Below, piece after piece: positions 1 to 10,508 of a DNA stretch of 64,000 nucleotides. Under the pieces are notes generated by a model that was not told the DNA's origin, ran no database searches, and saw nothing but the letters and a program-made list of their open reading frames with translations. The translations under genes and the position numbers were made by a program. Each line of letters begins with the position of its first letter. Position 1 is the stretch's first letter. The DNA is from Torreya grandis (taxonomy: Eukaryota > Streptophyta > Pinopsida > Cupressales > Taxaceae). The DNA is taken from NCBI GenBank assembly GCA_037957365.1, contig JARHVA010000001.1, positions 14,710,001 through 14,774,000 of the forward strand, read 5' to 3'.

Positions 1-671
1 TATGTGTGAATAATGTAATGTGTGATAAGCAAGAATAATAGTGACCTAGCTTGTAACTTGGAAAATATGGCTCATGGGATGCCCCTTCAGTACTTTAAAC
101 TTGTAGATATGTTGTCCCTATGATTGATATGGAAATAGGATAAATTAGGGAAACTTTGTTCACTTGAGTGCTTAATTGAATACTTTTGGTAAGTTACCTT
201 ATGAGTTATTTGGTATGTGCTAGGTGAGGAATGAATGAGGATTGATCTTGTATTTATACCAATCCCTTTCGAGCATATTTTACATAAAATCACTTAGGAT
301 AGTCATAGGTATACATTTTATTTGAAAATTAAATGAATTTTAAACACTGGACACTTGCATCAGGTTAGGACACTCACATTGATGTAGGTGTTTGAGTATG
401 ACACAAGTATCTAGGGAGCATAAAAGTAGGTACAAGTCTATAATTTGTAGATATGGAAGATAAGCATAATTACAACATTCTACATAATATAGAAGGCCTA
501 GGTCATCTAAATGACATTGGTCAGACTAATAAATAAGTAATTTGACATAGAGAAATAACACATATGAGCCTTTTATAAATGGAAAAGGTATATAAGATGA
601 AGGTACATCCATGGTATGTATTTTCCAAGTGTACAAGATTGATGTGATATATAATTTAGAAATAGTTTCTA
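1..671 (-). repeat. E1 3' LTR (partial, cut by window start)
   Basis: This corresponds to about 31498-32119 of the right LTR, with many substitutions and small indels by eye. It ends near 671 (..AGTTTCTA), where the right copy has ..AGTTTCA. The bases just to its right (672-685), read on the minus strand, give a purine tract AAATGGAGGAAAATC, a fair polypurine tract next to a 3' LTR. Confidence 0.7.
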
Positions 672-3090
672 GATTTTCCTCCATTTAATCTATTAATGAA
701 ATTGCTAGTTTAAAGGAAAAGAAATGCATACCTGGATGTGTATAACACACCTTGCCTTTGCCTAAGTCCAACTTGAATGATTGGTCAGTGATTGACCTGC
801 AACTAAGAGCATCTTACAATATATGATCAATACATATAATCTGAAATCAAAATCATTCAAATGATTGAAATTAAATGAGGAAATTTTTTAGGAGTACACT
901 TGTATATTAAAGTAACAGCCTTGCCTTTTTATAATTTGACTTGAAAATATATACCATTATGAGTCATTAGAGATATGATTATGACAAATATAAAATTATA
1001 GAAAATGCATATATCTAGAGAGATAGAGATATTGGAGGACACATGCCCCCAACTTTGGAGAAAAGGTGAGTTGCCACATGGTAGGTGAGATTAGTTAAAT
1101 TATATAACCTAATAATATTTATAACTTGGTAAATGTGAGTGAACTGGGTCAAATCACACTATAAAATTGGTGAGGTTGGATGATGTAATCAAGTCTAACC
1201 TATAAACTTGGCAAGATTGAATGATTTGATAAACTCAACTATACCAAAAAGTGAACTAAATACTATAGTAGATTGGCTCAATACAGTTCATAAAAGTCCA
1301 ACCTCATGGGTGATGACAGTCTATAAAAGTGTTTGAAATTTAAAACTAATTTGATTTTGAAATATTAGATGCACATTGCATAACATATGCACCTTAGATA
1401 TGTCTCATGATGAAACTATGTATAGAAATGGTACCAATGTATATAATTTTACCACAAATGTGTATTTGAATCATATAACTATGATTTTGGCCAATTTGGA
1501 ATTTGAATAAGTGTGGAGGACATACTTATCATAACATGCCCCCACTATATATGGAGAAATATGAAAAAATAATATAAGTTCCAATGTGGGGGACACGTTT
1601 CCAAGAAATGCCCCCACTATAATTTGGGTATGTTTAATATTAAATAGGTGTGAAGAAAATGTTTCCAAAACATGCCCCCACTATATATTTGAATCTGGTG
1701 AAGAATGTGAAAACTATGCCTCTATGGCATGCACACACTAAAATGCCCCCCTTTTGAGGTGAGGGAAATTAGAAATTGGTATTTACCTTACTAAAAAATG
1801 ATAAGATGACTATTTAAATTATGAATTTATCATGTAGTATACAAGAGAAACATGTCTAGGTATATATATCATTGAAGCGTGCAAATTGTTATCACATCAG
1901 TTCCTAAAATGCATGATATAGTTTATGGAAATGTTTAGAGAGTAATAGTATAATATCAACCAGTAATCAAGCACACACACAAAACCACTCAAAATCAAGC
2001 TAAAAAAAAATGGTCCAGGGATACTTTAAACAAGGGGCATGTTCAAATGCCACACAATTGAAGGGACATTGCTTACTCAAATGTCCATAAAAGTAAGAAT
2101 GACATATTTAAGCATCCATACAATAAGAAAAAATATATTCAAATGTTCAAACAAACAAGACACTAGTAAGGAAAGACACTCAAGGAAGTGCATAAAGGAA
2201 AAATATAGAAAACTGACATAAAAATAACATACTAGTCTATGGATCATATGTGTTAGTAAAAAATGTTAAGTATATAACATATCAAGTACACTATGAAATA
2301 TATGAGCATGGATAAAGGCATGTGTAGTTACATAAGCTCAGACATGATAATTTAAAATGACCATAAAATGATATAACTTAGATGTATCATGATCAAAGAA
2401 GCAAATTCCCCCAATGTCCACATGCCATGAGTAGAAGGAAGGCCCAACATCCAAAAGTGCATAGATCATGTATCTATATATGCATGAATCACACTTAAAA
2501 TATGTGTGAAACACATGTGTATATATAAATTAATGATATGCTATCCACTAACATAGAACTAACACCATGGATGCCAAGGAGCTAATAGAACATGTAAATA
2601 TTGAACATAGTTTTGGAATTTTAAAGTTTTATTTTTAATTTTTGGTATTTTTGGAATATGTGAGACTAGAGAAGCTACCCTATGATCTCATCCAATGTAT
2701 GATCAGAGGTATATCCCTATTATGAATCTAGTGTAATAAACTAGTAGTATTTTCAAGGAACATGTATAGGTGCAATATCTATCATTATAGTATTTATGAT
2801 GCTCTACAAATGTATAATAGGAATTTGTGGTTATGAGGAAAAAATATAAGGAATAGGGGTTTATGGAACCCATCATTGAGTGGTATGTGGTTTCTTGGGA
2901 GCAACATTAATAGAAACATGTGTAGGTGCTCTAGATATCTGAATATGGTGTGTAGTAGATGAGGATTCTATGGAACCCACTATGGATCTATGATGTAATG
3001 GTATCTCAAGCTTTGACTACCTGGTAAAGGGGATTGCCTATTTTTTACCCTTTTATAGAAGATTATACTTAGGAGGTTTTATAATTAATT
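672..3090 (-). other. E1 3' non-coding region with repeated GGGGGCAT tracts
   Basis: I find no reliable coding sense in this 2.4-kb stretch; the short ORFs are not conserved-looking. Five segments read GGGGGCAT on the minus strand, at about 1042-1050, 1534-1543, 1608-1615, 1671-1679 and 1742-1752. Three are followed to the left by TATAGTG-like bases and similar flanks containing GTGTCC. These look like repeated polypurine-tract modules. From about 2240 to 3000 I see nothing specific. Confidence 0.5.
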
Positions 3091-3099
3091 ATCTGGGTA

Positions 3100-3568
3100 T
3101 ACATTTTTTTTCAATAGGATGCTCATATGGAGCTCCAAAAATTGTAATTACTCAATTTACATGAATGTATTTAACACACTCATACATTGTAGAAGGCACT
3201 ACTTGAAGTGTATATATCCAAGGTTATCCTAATAACATATTAGAGACACCCTTAGAAGGTATAACTGAGAAGGGAGTAACCACATTTGTAAGACCCTTCT
3301 ACAAAGGTAAGTAAATCTCACCAAGAACCTATTGGGAGGTCCCATCAATTACTCTAACTAATTTGGTCAAAAGATGTAAATGATGATTTTTATAGCCTAA
3401 ATTCATAATTAATGTTATATTACAAACATTCTCATTTTCACCATTGTCAATCATAACATTATGTATAAGCTGGTGATCAAGATATGCTTGAATGAATAAA
3501 AAATCAAGATTTGAGTCATCATACCTAATCTCATTATCATTGAAAGTAATATGAGGTATTTGAAGCAT
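3100..3568 (-). pseudogene. E1 retropepsin-like protease, gypsy type, degenerate
   Basis: The minus-strand reading from 3568 gives an aspartic protease of the plant gypsy class, which cleaves the Gag-Pol precursor. The flap-aspartate motif is seen as VMIDNG followed by ENENV, where the family has a hydrophobic-hydrophobic-D-S/T-G core. Past a stop at about 3329 the same frame continues with LGEIYLPL, then SNMLLG.PWIYTLQVVPST, which matches the family's 'LLGRPWIH..GAVPSTLHQ' region. The frame is broken by several stops. In the family RT should follow, but none is found between here and the LTR. Confidence is high for family and low for exact ends. Confidence 0.7.
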
Positions 3569-3569
3569 A

Positions 3570-4240
3570 TAAGGTATATGTCACATGTATATACTAATAA
3601 TCCCATACAATGGGTGATCATAATGATATGAAGGAGGATGTGAATTATATTCCATTTTCACTTCTGGATCTTTGTTTGAATAATCTTGCAAAGGATTGTT
3701 AAATATTTTCTATTTATGGTGATCACTAGGTTGTGAACCCAATTCTTTTGGAGGATCATCAAATGTAATATTTTGGTCATCGATGAGGTCTTAGATCTTA
3801 TGCTTCAAGGTAAAACATCTATTTATAGAATGTCCAAGGCCTTGGTGATCATCATAAAAAGCATTCAAGGCTTACCCTTTGGGTAGAGGTATACTCATAT
3901 CAAATTATATAGGATGAAGGAGAGATATGAGGTGACACTTGAAAAGTCATGGGATTAATGAAGCAGGTGGCTCAGGTAAGTATGTAAACTACCTTCATGA
4001 TGCATTGGATAACACAAGTTGATTAGGTTATTATGACATCATCTTAACCATGATGGTTATTTCATTTTTAGGCTCACAAGGTTTGACCTTATAACTTGGT
4101 TTGATACTAAACTTGGTATTATATGTATATGTATATGTAGTCAGTGCATTTGCATACTCAGGTTTATTTTATAAAATAAGCATCATTTCATGGTCTTGAA
4201 CAATGTGGCATAATCCATCAAAATATTTGAACTTTTTGAA
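3570..4240 (-). pseudogene. E1 gag, C-terminal part (left of the E2 insertion)
   Basis: This is the minus-strand continuation of the gag begun at 30650. Near 3840-3790 it reads FYDDHQGLGHSINRCF and then LKHKI.DLIDD, the C..H-type knuckle and 'RDLIDD' region that ends gag in this gypsy group. Several stops are present. The E2 insertion lies exactly at the right edge: the target duplication TTGAA at 4236-4240 is repeated at 29299-29303, and the reading resumes there with ESIVFN. Confidence 0.6.
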
Positions 4241-4535
4241 TGTTAAGAATGGTAAAGGCATTCCAACCCAATAATTCAAGGTGTTAACAACAAAATATCA
4301 CACAAGGAAGTTGTAGATATGATATGAAAAAATAAGGCAAATCATATATAATTTAGAATGAAGCATGCTAGTATAATAATAAATCTCTTGCATAAATAGG
4401 CAAGGCAAAATACTGAACTAGCTTAACTGGATAATATAGGATAAATCCTCACAAAGGACAATCTCACTAGAAGACAAAATAAATATCTAGTATAGTAGAA
4501 AACATGATAAAATGCATGAAATATAAACTCTAACA
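4241..4535 (-). repeat. E2 3' LTR
   Basis: This 295-bp copy is nearly the same length and clearly the same sequence as 29004-29298, with terminal inverted TGTTA/TAACA. The host flank TTGAA is on its left and the element's polypurine tract on its right. Confidence 0.93.
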
Positions 4536-4546
4536 CTCCTCCTCAA
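4536..4546 (-). other. E2 polypurine tract
   Basis: On the minus strand it reads TTGAGGAGGAG, immediately before the TGTTAGAG start of the 3' LTR. This is the expected primer site for plus-strand DNA synthesis. Confidence 0.85.
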
Positions 4547-4672
4547 GTGAAGCTAGGGGCTAACAAAAGCCAAAAAAAATAGTTGCATATCCATAGTATG
4601 AGTCCCAACAACTAGGCCTGATAAGGTACTCATGTAAAATATGTATCCATGAAATGAATATGGAAGATGTCC

Positions 4673-4937
4673 TCATAGACACACCTCAAAGACATCTTTT
4701 AAAACCACAAGCATGCCATGTATCTCGAAAAAATGAGTTGATGTAAAAGGCTTCACAAAGGTGTCTGTAAGCTACTACTGAGTCAGAATGTATTTTAAGC
4801 TAAGAATGCCATCCTAAATGTGCTAATGAATGAGGTGCATGTGTACCTTAATGTTATTATTCCACTAATGCTTAAATGGGTTGTGATATATGTGAATTTC
4901 ACTCTAGTTGTCATACTAAAGTATAATGGGTAAATCC
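4673..4937 (-). pseudogene. E2 RNase H C-terminus (part left of the E3 insertion)
   Basis: This is the minus-strand continuation of the copia RNase H that starts right of E3. It contains the reading DGILSLKYI followed by TDTFVKPFTS and FFEIHGML, the usual C-terminal 'D.ILTKPL..' tail of copia pol. The stop is at 4675-4673. The E3 insertion splits the domain just after GFMQD; the catalytic-Asp segment of the family (here YDN) is on this side. Confidence 0.8.
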
Positions 4938-6105
4938 TGTATGTAATAGGAAATGCAACATAATCTACAAATCAATCCTAGCTCAACGATGGTATAACCT
5001 ACTTACACTTCCAATTGGAGATACATTATATATTTTGGGTCATGATCAATATGGATTTTATAGACCTAGACAAGGGATTTATTACCATAATAATATCACT
5101 AGGGAGGGTTCCAAAGCCTCCTGTCAAGCAAAACTATATAAAAACTCTAACTAGGTCTTATGTTTTCATATTCACTAAACTAATAATAAAAAAAGTCCAA
5201 TCTAGTGCTCACTAAAGCTTGTGGCACTTAATAAACATAAAAATAAAAATGAATAAAAAATCTTAATTAATCTATGTATAGGTAAAACCCTAATGCATGG
5301 AGTGAGAAATATTATTCAAAAGCCATTATGTATGCCACTTCTATCTACTAAAGAGAGGAACAAAGTTAGAGATACTTATATGTAATACAAACCCATCAAG
5401 ACTCAATCTCTCCCTTAGACAAAGGTGATTTTCAAGAGGTTATTGTGGTTTTTAAGGATCACTAAGAAATGCCAAAGCATCTAAGACTTATCCACAAGAC
5501 TAGATTCTTCTCCAAGTAGAAACCCTAAGTTGAGACTCCTCAAGTAGAATGATGGAAGAACAAATTGTGAAGAAGTAAAAATAAATAATAATTCCTACTT
5601 ATTCTCTAAGAATGGTGAAATGGATTAATTTATAAATGTGAATCTAACCCTAAACCCTTCTGAAAGTTTTAGATGACAATGTTAACCCAATCAACCTAGT
5701 ATCATAATTGACAAAAACTAGCTAGGTCACGGACTAGGTTGGCCAACGACTGACCTAGTCCCTAATAAGTTTTGTAAAATAATATTATAAGGTTGATGTG
5801 GTTGAAATAGTCATGTAAATTGTCAAAAAGGGGTTTGGGTTAGGGAAAAGGCTAATGAAGGTGGTAAATGACTAGAGGAGTATGTAAAATGGGAGGTAAA
5901 GCTTAGGGGAATGGTTTTAAGAACTGGTTGAATTGATAATAAGTGGGAATAAGGGACAAAAATCCTATGAAGCACTAATGGTTTTCTCACCCCTTTCCTG
6001 GTGCACCCCTTAGGGTGTGCACTCAGAGAGATTGAGACTCCATGGGTTCCTGCAAGATAGAAAGCATCAATAATTGATAAAATTTGAAAATATTATGTGT
6101 ATACA
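4938..6105 (-). repeat. E3 3' LTR
   Basis: This is collinear with 22538-23704 over its full length. Shared blocks include AATATCACTAGGGAGGGTTC and the AGAGAGATTGAGACTC segment. It was probably transcribed leftward. To its right the purine-rich 6106-6117 (minus: GAGTGGGGCATA) is a plausible polypurine tract. Confidence 0.92.
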
Positions 6106-6317
6106 TATGCCCCACTCAAAGCTCATCATGTGTCATGCAAGTACAATAAGGGATGGTGCTTTGAGAAAGCACATAATAACACACAAATATAAGGCTAAAA
6201 TAAAGTTGTAGTGTTTTAAATAATAAATACTTGAAAGTAGATGATGAGAAGGGAAATAAGTGAAAAGTAAATGTGATACATACCTTGACTTACCTTTATC
6301 ATTAGATGGTTGTTTGT
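6106..6317 (-). other. E3 polypurine tract and end of E3 3' region
   Basis: The purine-rich tract reads GAGTGGGGCATA on the minus strand against the LTR. The rest is non-coding E3 sequence that continues at 11721 on the other side of E4. The TSD of E4, TTTGT, is 6313-6317. Confidence 0.75.
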
Positions 6318-6527
6318 TGTTAAGCACGGGATATACTGAGAGGGGGGTGAATCAGTATATCATATATCTTATAAAACTTTCCCTTAACCAAATTACACTT
6401 AATCAAACATTCAAGATATGCAATAAAACTCAAACAATAAACACCACACAAGATAAAGAGAGACACCATATATAATGTGGAAACCCAATGTGGGAAAAAT
6501 CACGGAGAACAATCTCAAGTATATGAA

Positions 6528-6840
6528 TGAGCACCAACCCAAACAATATTCACAAGAACCAACTTGCAAGAGCAGCAACCCCTTTGCTAGGCACCAAGCC
6601 AACAACTATTCATGAGCACTAACCCAAAGGAACACCAACCCCTTTGCCAAGCACCAACCCAATAACAATTCATGAGCACCAACCCACAAGAGCAACAACC
6701 CCTTTGTCGAGCACCAAACCAGCAACAATTCATGAGCACCAACCCATAGGAGCACCAACCCATAGGAGCACCAACCCCTTTTACTGAGCACCAACCCAAC
6801 AACAATTCGTGAGCTCCAACCCACAGGATCACCAACACCT
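6528..6840 (-). repeat. 60-bp minisatellite in the E4 3' LTR
   Basis: About five imperfect units of 60 bp are built on GAGCACCAACCC, with internal words ACAATTCATGAGCACC and ACCCCTTTG. It lies downstream of the TATA box on the minus strand, so it is in the transcribed R-U5 part. The same array occurs in the other LTR at 10720-11018. Confidence 0.9.
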
Positions 6841-7020
6841 TTGTGTATACCACACAACTATCTCTAAATGTTTTTATCTCAACAAATGATAGTTCATTAC
6901 ATCTCTTTCCTCTCTCTCACCTTTGCTCTTCTAAGCTAGATATAACAAATACAAATCATATTCATCTCTCACAATTTCTCTTCTAAGCTAGATATTACAA
7001 TATCAAATCAACCTCTATCT

Positions 7021-7744
7021 CTCATATTACAAATGGATTCTCAAGCCTTTATTTATAGCTTTCCAAATGACCTTTGGCCTTCCCCCTTTGTGACCCTTCA
7101 ATCCTCATGGAAAATGGTGCAAAACTTGTATGACCCTTCATATCCTTGTCTTTGAAAAGTCATGTGGTGACCCTTCATGAGCAAAAACGTTCTTCCCTCT
7201 TTTGTCCTTATCTTGGTGACTTTTCGTATTCTTCAAAGTGTCCCTTCATGAGAAATTGTGCCCTTCCTCTTTTGTCTTCACTTGATGAATCTTGGAATTC
7301 CCCAAGATGACTCTTCATGGGAAAATGCATCCCATCCTTATTTTGTGTTTACCCCATGGATCTTTGACTTCTCCATGGATCTCTCATATTACAAATGGAT
7401 TCTCAAGCCTTTATTTATAGCTTTCCAAATGACTTTTGGCCTTCCCCATTTGTGACCCTTCAATCCTCATGGAAAATGGCACCAAACTTGTATGACCCTT
7501 CATATCCTTGCCTTTGAAAAGTCATGTGGTGACCCTTCATGAGCAAAAATGTCCTTCCCTCTTTTGTCCTTATCTTGGTGACTTTTCGTATTCCTCAAAG
7601 TGTCCCTTCATGAGAAATTGCACCCTTTCTCTTTTGTCTTCACTTGGTGACTCTTGGAATTCCCTAAGATGACTCTTCATGGAAAAATGTGTCCCATCCT
7701 TCTTTTGTCTTTACCTCGTGGCTCTTTGATTTCTCCATGGGCCC
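7021..7744 (-). repeat. Tandem duplication of promoter region in E4 3' LTR
   Basis: Unit 1 is about 7021-7382 and unit 2 about 7383-7744. Both contain GCTATAAATAAAG on the minus strand (7059-7047 and 7421-7409) and the same series of CTTCATG words. The 5' LTR has one unit only. Confidence 0.85.
7047..7059 (-). promoter_or_regulatory. TATA box, E4 LTR (also 7409-7421 and 11226-11238)
   Basis: GCTATAAATAAAG on the minus strand is a close match to a plant TATA box. It occurs once in the 5' LTR (11238-11226, last base changed) and twice in the 3' LTR. Its position, about 480 bp into the LTR from the U3 end, is sensible for the promoter. Confidence 0.7.
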
Positions 7745-7904
7745 TTCTTTTGTCTCATATGCAACCAAAAATATATTCATTAATATTAAATAAATATTAA
7801 CACACATTAGCCAAGATATATCTATTACAAACATTAATAAATGCAATGGGGCCTTTATCACCAATAATGCTAGACCTTTGACATTAATGATAATATTTCC
7901 AATA

Positions 7905-7916
7905 ATCTCCCCCTTT
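7905..7916 (-). other. E4 polypurine tract
   Basis: It reads AAAGGGGGAGAT on the minus strand, directly before the 3' LTR. Confidence 0.85.
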
Positions 7917-8099
7917 GTCATTTATGGCAACCTCAATCTTGAAACTACCACATCCTGTCACCTGCACATACTGTCATAAAAAAACATATAGTAACTCCCC
8001 CTTACTGTAGCAACCTATACCTGTACCTATTATTCCCCCCCTTTGACATCAATGGCAAAGGGCCTACCTGGAGCTAACACTTAGCTCCCCCTCAATTGA

Positions 8100-10443
8100 T
8101 GCTAAACATCAATGGCAGAAAGTAATAGAAATTACTCCCAACTCTTCTTGCAGATCTTTGAATGTATCCTTTGATCGTGCCTTTGAGAAGAAATCTGATA
8201 ATACATACACATTGTTCCTTGTCCTTTAAGCATATGCAATCAACTCATTTGAATCTTTTCTTCTAATCTCACAACCTTCAGCATGAAACTTTAATGTGTA
8301 TCCTTGATCACATATTTGACTAACACTCAATAGATTATACTTAAGACCTTTTACATACAAAACATTTTTAGTCTTAGTTCTACCATAATCCAAACTCAAA
8401 GTACCTTTTTTGGCTATCCTGGCAATGGTTTTATCTCTGAATCTCACTGTGCCACCATTGATCTTCTTTAGAGTTATGAACTTACTTTTATCTCTTGTCA
8501 TATGCCTTGAACATCTGCTATCAATTAACCATGGTTGATCTTTATTTCTTACATGCAGAGCTGTTTGAACCATCATAGAATCTTTAGGTTGTTTCTTCTG
8601 CCATGAACATGTCTAAACCTTCTTCTTGATGAATGGAGCTTTGAAAATCTGATCTTTTTTGTTGATGAATGGAGCTTTGAAACTCTGATCCTTCTTGACT
8701 GACTCGAACACGCTTCTACAATACCAAGCTATGTGTCCGAAGTTGTTGCACTTGTAGCATACTATGGTCTCTTCATCAAAGCTTGATAGAGGAGCAAAAG
8801 AATTGTGACTTTTGCTTGACTCTACTTGACTTTCCTTCTTATTTTTGAAATTGTTAGCTCTTTTTCTACATTCTAATTTTTTGTGACCATATCCATTACA
8901 ATAAAAACAATAGCCATAAAAATAAGACCTATCTGTATATCTCTGACCTGATTGCCTTTTGTAGCTTTATTCCCTCTAGCCTTCTCTATTTGAAATGTCC
9001 TCTGTATTATTCACTTCTCCCCTTTTTGTTTCCTCTTTTATAAGAGCTTCAACATAACTCTTTTTCTTTTCAAATCCGATCCCTATCTTATCTGAATTTG
9101 CTTTTTGACTTTCCAATATCTTATTTAGCATGTTAGTGCTATCCTCACTAACTATTTTATTATTGACTGCTTTTTCAATCTATTCTTTTAAAGAGGCAAT
9201 TTCAGTAACATACCTTTCACATTCTTTTCTTGCTATTTAAAACTATGCTATTAGATCTTCTTCCTTCTTCTTGGCTTCTTCAAAGTGTGCTTGTAGATCT
9301 TCAATCATTTCCTTTGACTCCTATTTATTTTTCTTGATCTGGCACTTTAATCTTTGATTCTTCTTCTCAACAGATTTTAACTCTTTTAGGGCACAAATGA
9401 GTTCTCTTTCCATATTCACTTCAGCTTCTTCCTCTTCTTCTTCTTGATCATCTTCATGTATGGCCATGAATAGAATCTCTTCTTCTGAATCGCTGACTCC
9501 ACTATATTTGACTGAGATAGGATCCTTAGAATATAGACTCTTCTTCTCGAATCCCTTCTTAAATTTGCCTTTGAAATTCTTCTTGTATGTAGGCTTTTCT
9601 TCTTCATCATCATTACCCTTATTTGGGCATCTAGCTGAACAATGTCCAATCTTTCCATAATTAAAACATTTAAAAGGTAATTTTCCTTGATATTTACCTG
9701 TTCCTCTTTTTGGCTTACGAATGAAAAGTGCTCTGTTGTCATCTTCATCATCACTGGAACTATCACTTGATTCTTGAATCTTAGCATTCTCTTTCTTTGA
9801 TGTCTTGAAAGCCACTTCTCTCTTTGAGGGTTTATCTTATTTTGTCTGCATCTCATATGCCATGAGTATACCATGAAGCTCATCCATCTTTAGCTTGGTT
9901 AAATTCTTCATCTCCTCAATTGCCAAAACCTTTGCATCATATCTCATTGGTAGAGATATCAAAACCTTTTGTACCACCGTTGACTCTTCCAATGTTTCTC
10001 AAAGACCTTGAATCTGATTTACGATTTGATCAACTCACAAAAGATAGCTTGCTATATTTTCTTCTTCTTCCATCTTCAAACTTTCAAACTATCTTCTAAA
10101 AGTCTGAAGCTTAGCTTTTTGAACCTTTCCATCACCTTTGTAAATATTCTCAAGTTTTACCCAAGTTTTATGAGCAGATTTACATTGCATAACTTTAACA
10201 AATTCAAATTCACATAAACCACATAAAATAACATTTAAAGCTTTAGCATTACATTCACTTGCCTTTTTTTTGCTAGAGTAATTTCAGATGTCTGTGGCTC
10301 TTAATATTCCTCCACCACTAGTTTCCATATGTTGAATCTAAGGGCCATCAAATAAGTCCTCATTCTTATGCTCCAAAAAAATAGTTCATCCCATCAAAGA
10401 AAGGTGCCTTATTTTTCGAAAATCCTTCCTATGACCCAGCCAT
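8100..10443 (-). pseudogene. E4 gag-protease, degenerate copia type
   Basis: The minus-strand start ATG at 10443 (MAGS, then PFFDGMNY after a stop) matches copia gag openings; a frameshift follows in a T run near 10370. An acidic serine stretch (SSDSSSDDEDD) near 9760 precedes three zinc-knuckle segments. They are CFNYGKIGHCSARC near 9680-9640 (second Cys replaced by Tyr), CFYCNGYGHKKLEC near 8910-8870, and CYKCNNFGHIAWYC near 8760-8720. The protease motif at about 8545-8520 is WLIDSRCSRHMT, where the family has D-S-G-C-S; Gly is Arg here. The reading continues through LLSVSQICDQGY to a stop near 8226. The rest of pol is missing. Gag would form the particle; this copy cannot. Confidence 0.85.
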
Positions 10444-10494
10444 CGTGCTTTCCCGATCTACCTTCAAGCTATAAAACTTTTCAAAAAGGAACCT

Positions 10495-10506
10495 GCTCTG
10501 ATACCA
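10495..10506 (-). other. E4 primer binding site
   Basis: TGGTATCAGAGC on the minus strand, 2 bases from the 5' LTR, is the standard copia site complementary to initiator tRNA-Met. Confidence 0.95.
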
Positions 10507-10508
10507 AT

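Larger units (their letters stand above)
6318..7904 (-). repeat. E4 3' LTR, with a 362-bp internal tandem duplication
   Basis: It is 1587 bp against 1212 bp for the right copy. The difference is explained mainly by a tandem duplication: the block starting CTCATATTACAAATGG at 7021 recurs at 7383, and the following 360 bases align, including a TATA box in each copy. The last base pairs are decayed (CAATA where the right LTR has CAACA). Confidence 0.9.

Noticed and set aside
6528..6840. CRISPR-like spaced repeats
   Set aside because: The units are contiguous and diverged, with no unique spacers, in LTRs of a plant retrotransposon.
6587..6857. Two overlapping Gly/Trp/Cys-rich frames on the minus strand
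   Set aside because: Also the E4 LTR minisatellite; no start context and no conserved composition beyond the repeat.
10495..10506. GCTCTGATACCA as a tRNA 3' end
   Set aside because: It is the complement of the copia primer binding site; no cloverleaf can be drawn around it. The sites at 28991, 37759 and 46250 are the same case.
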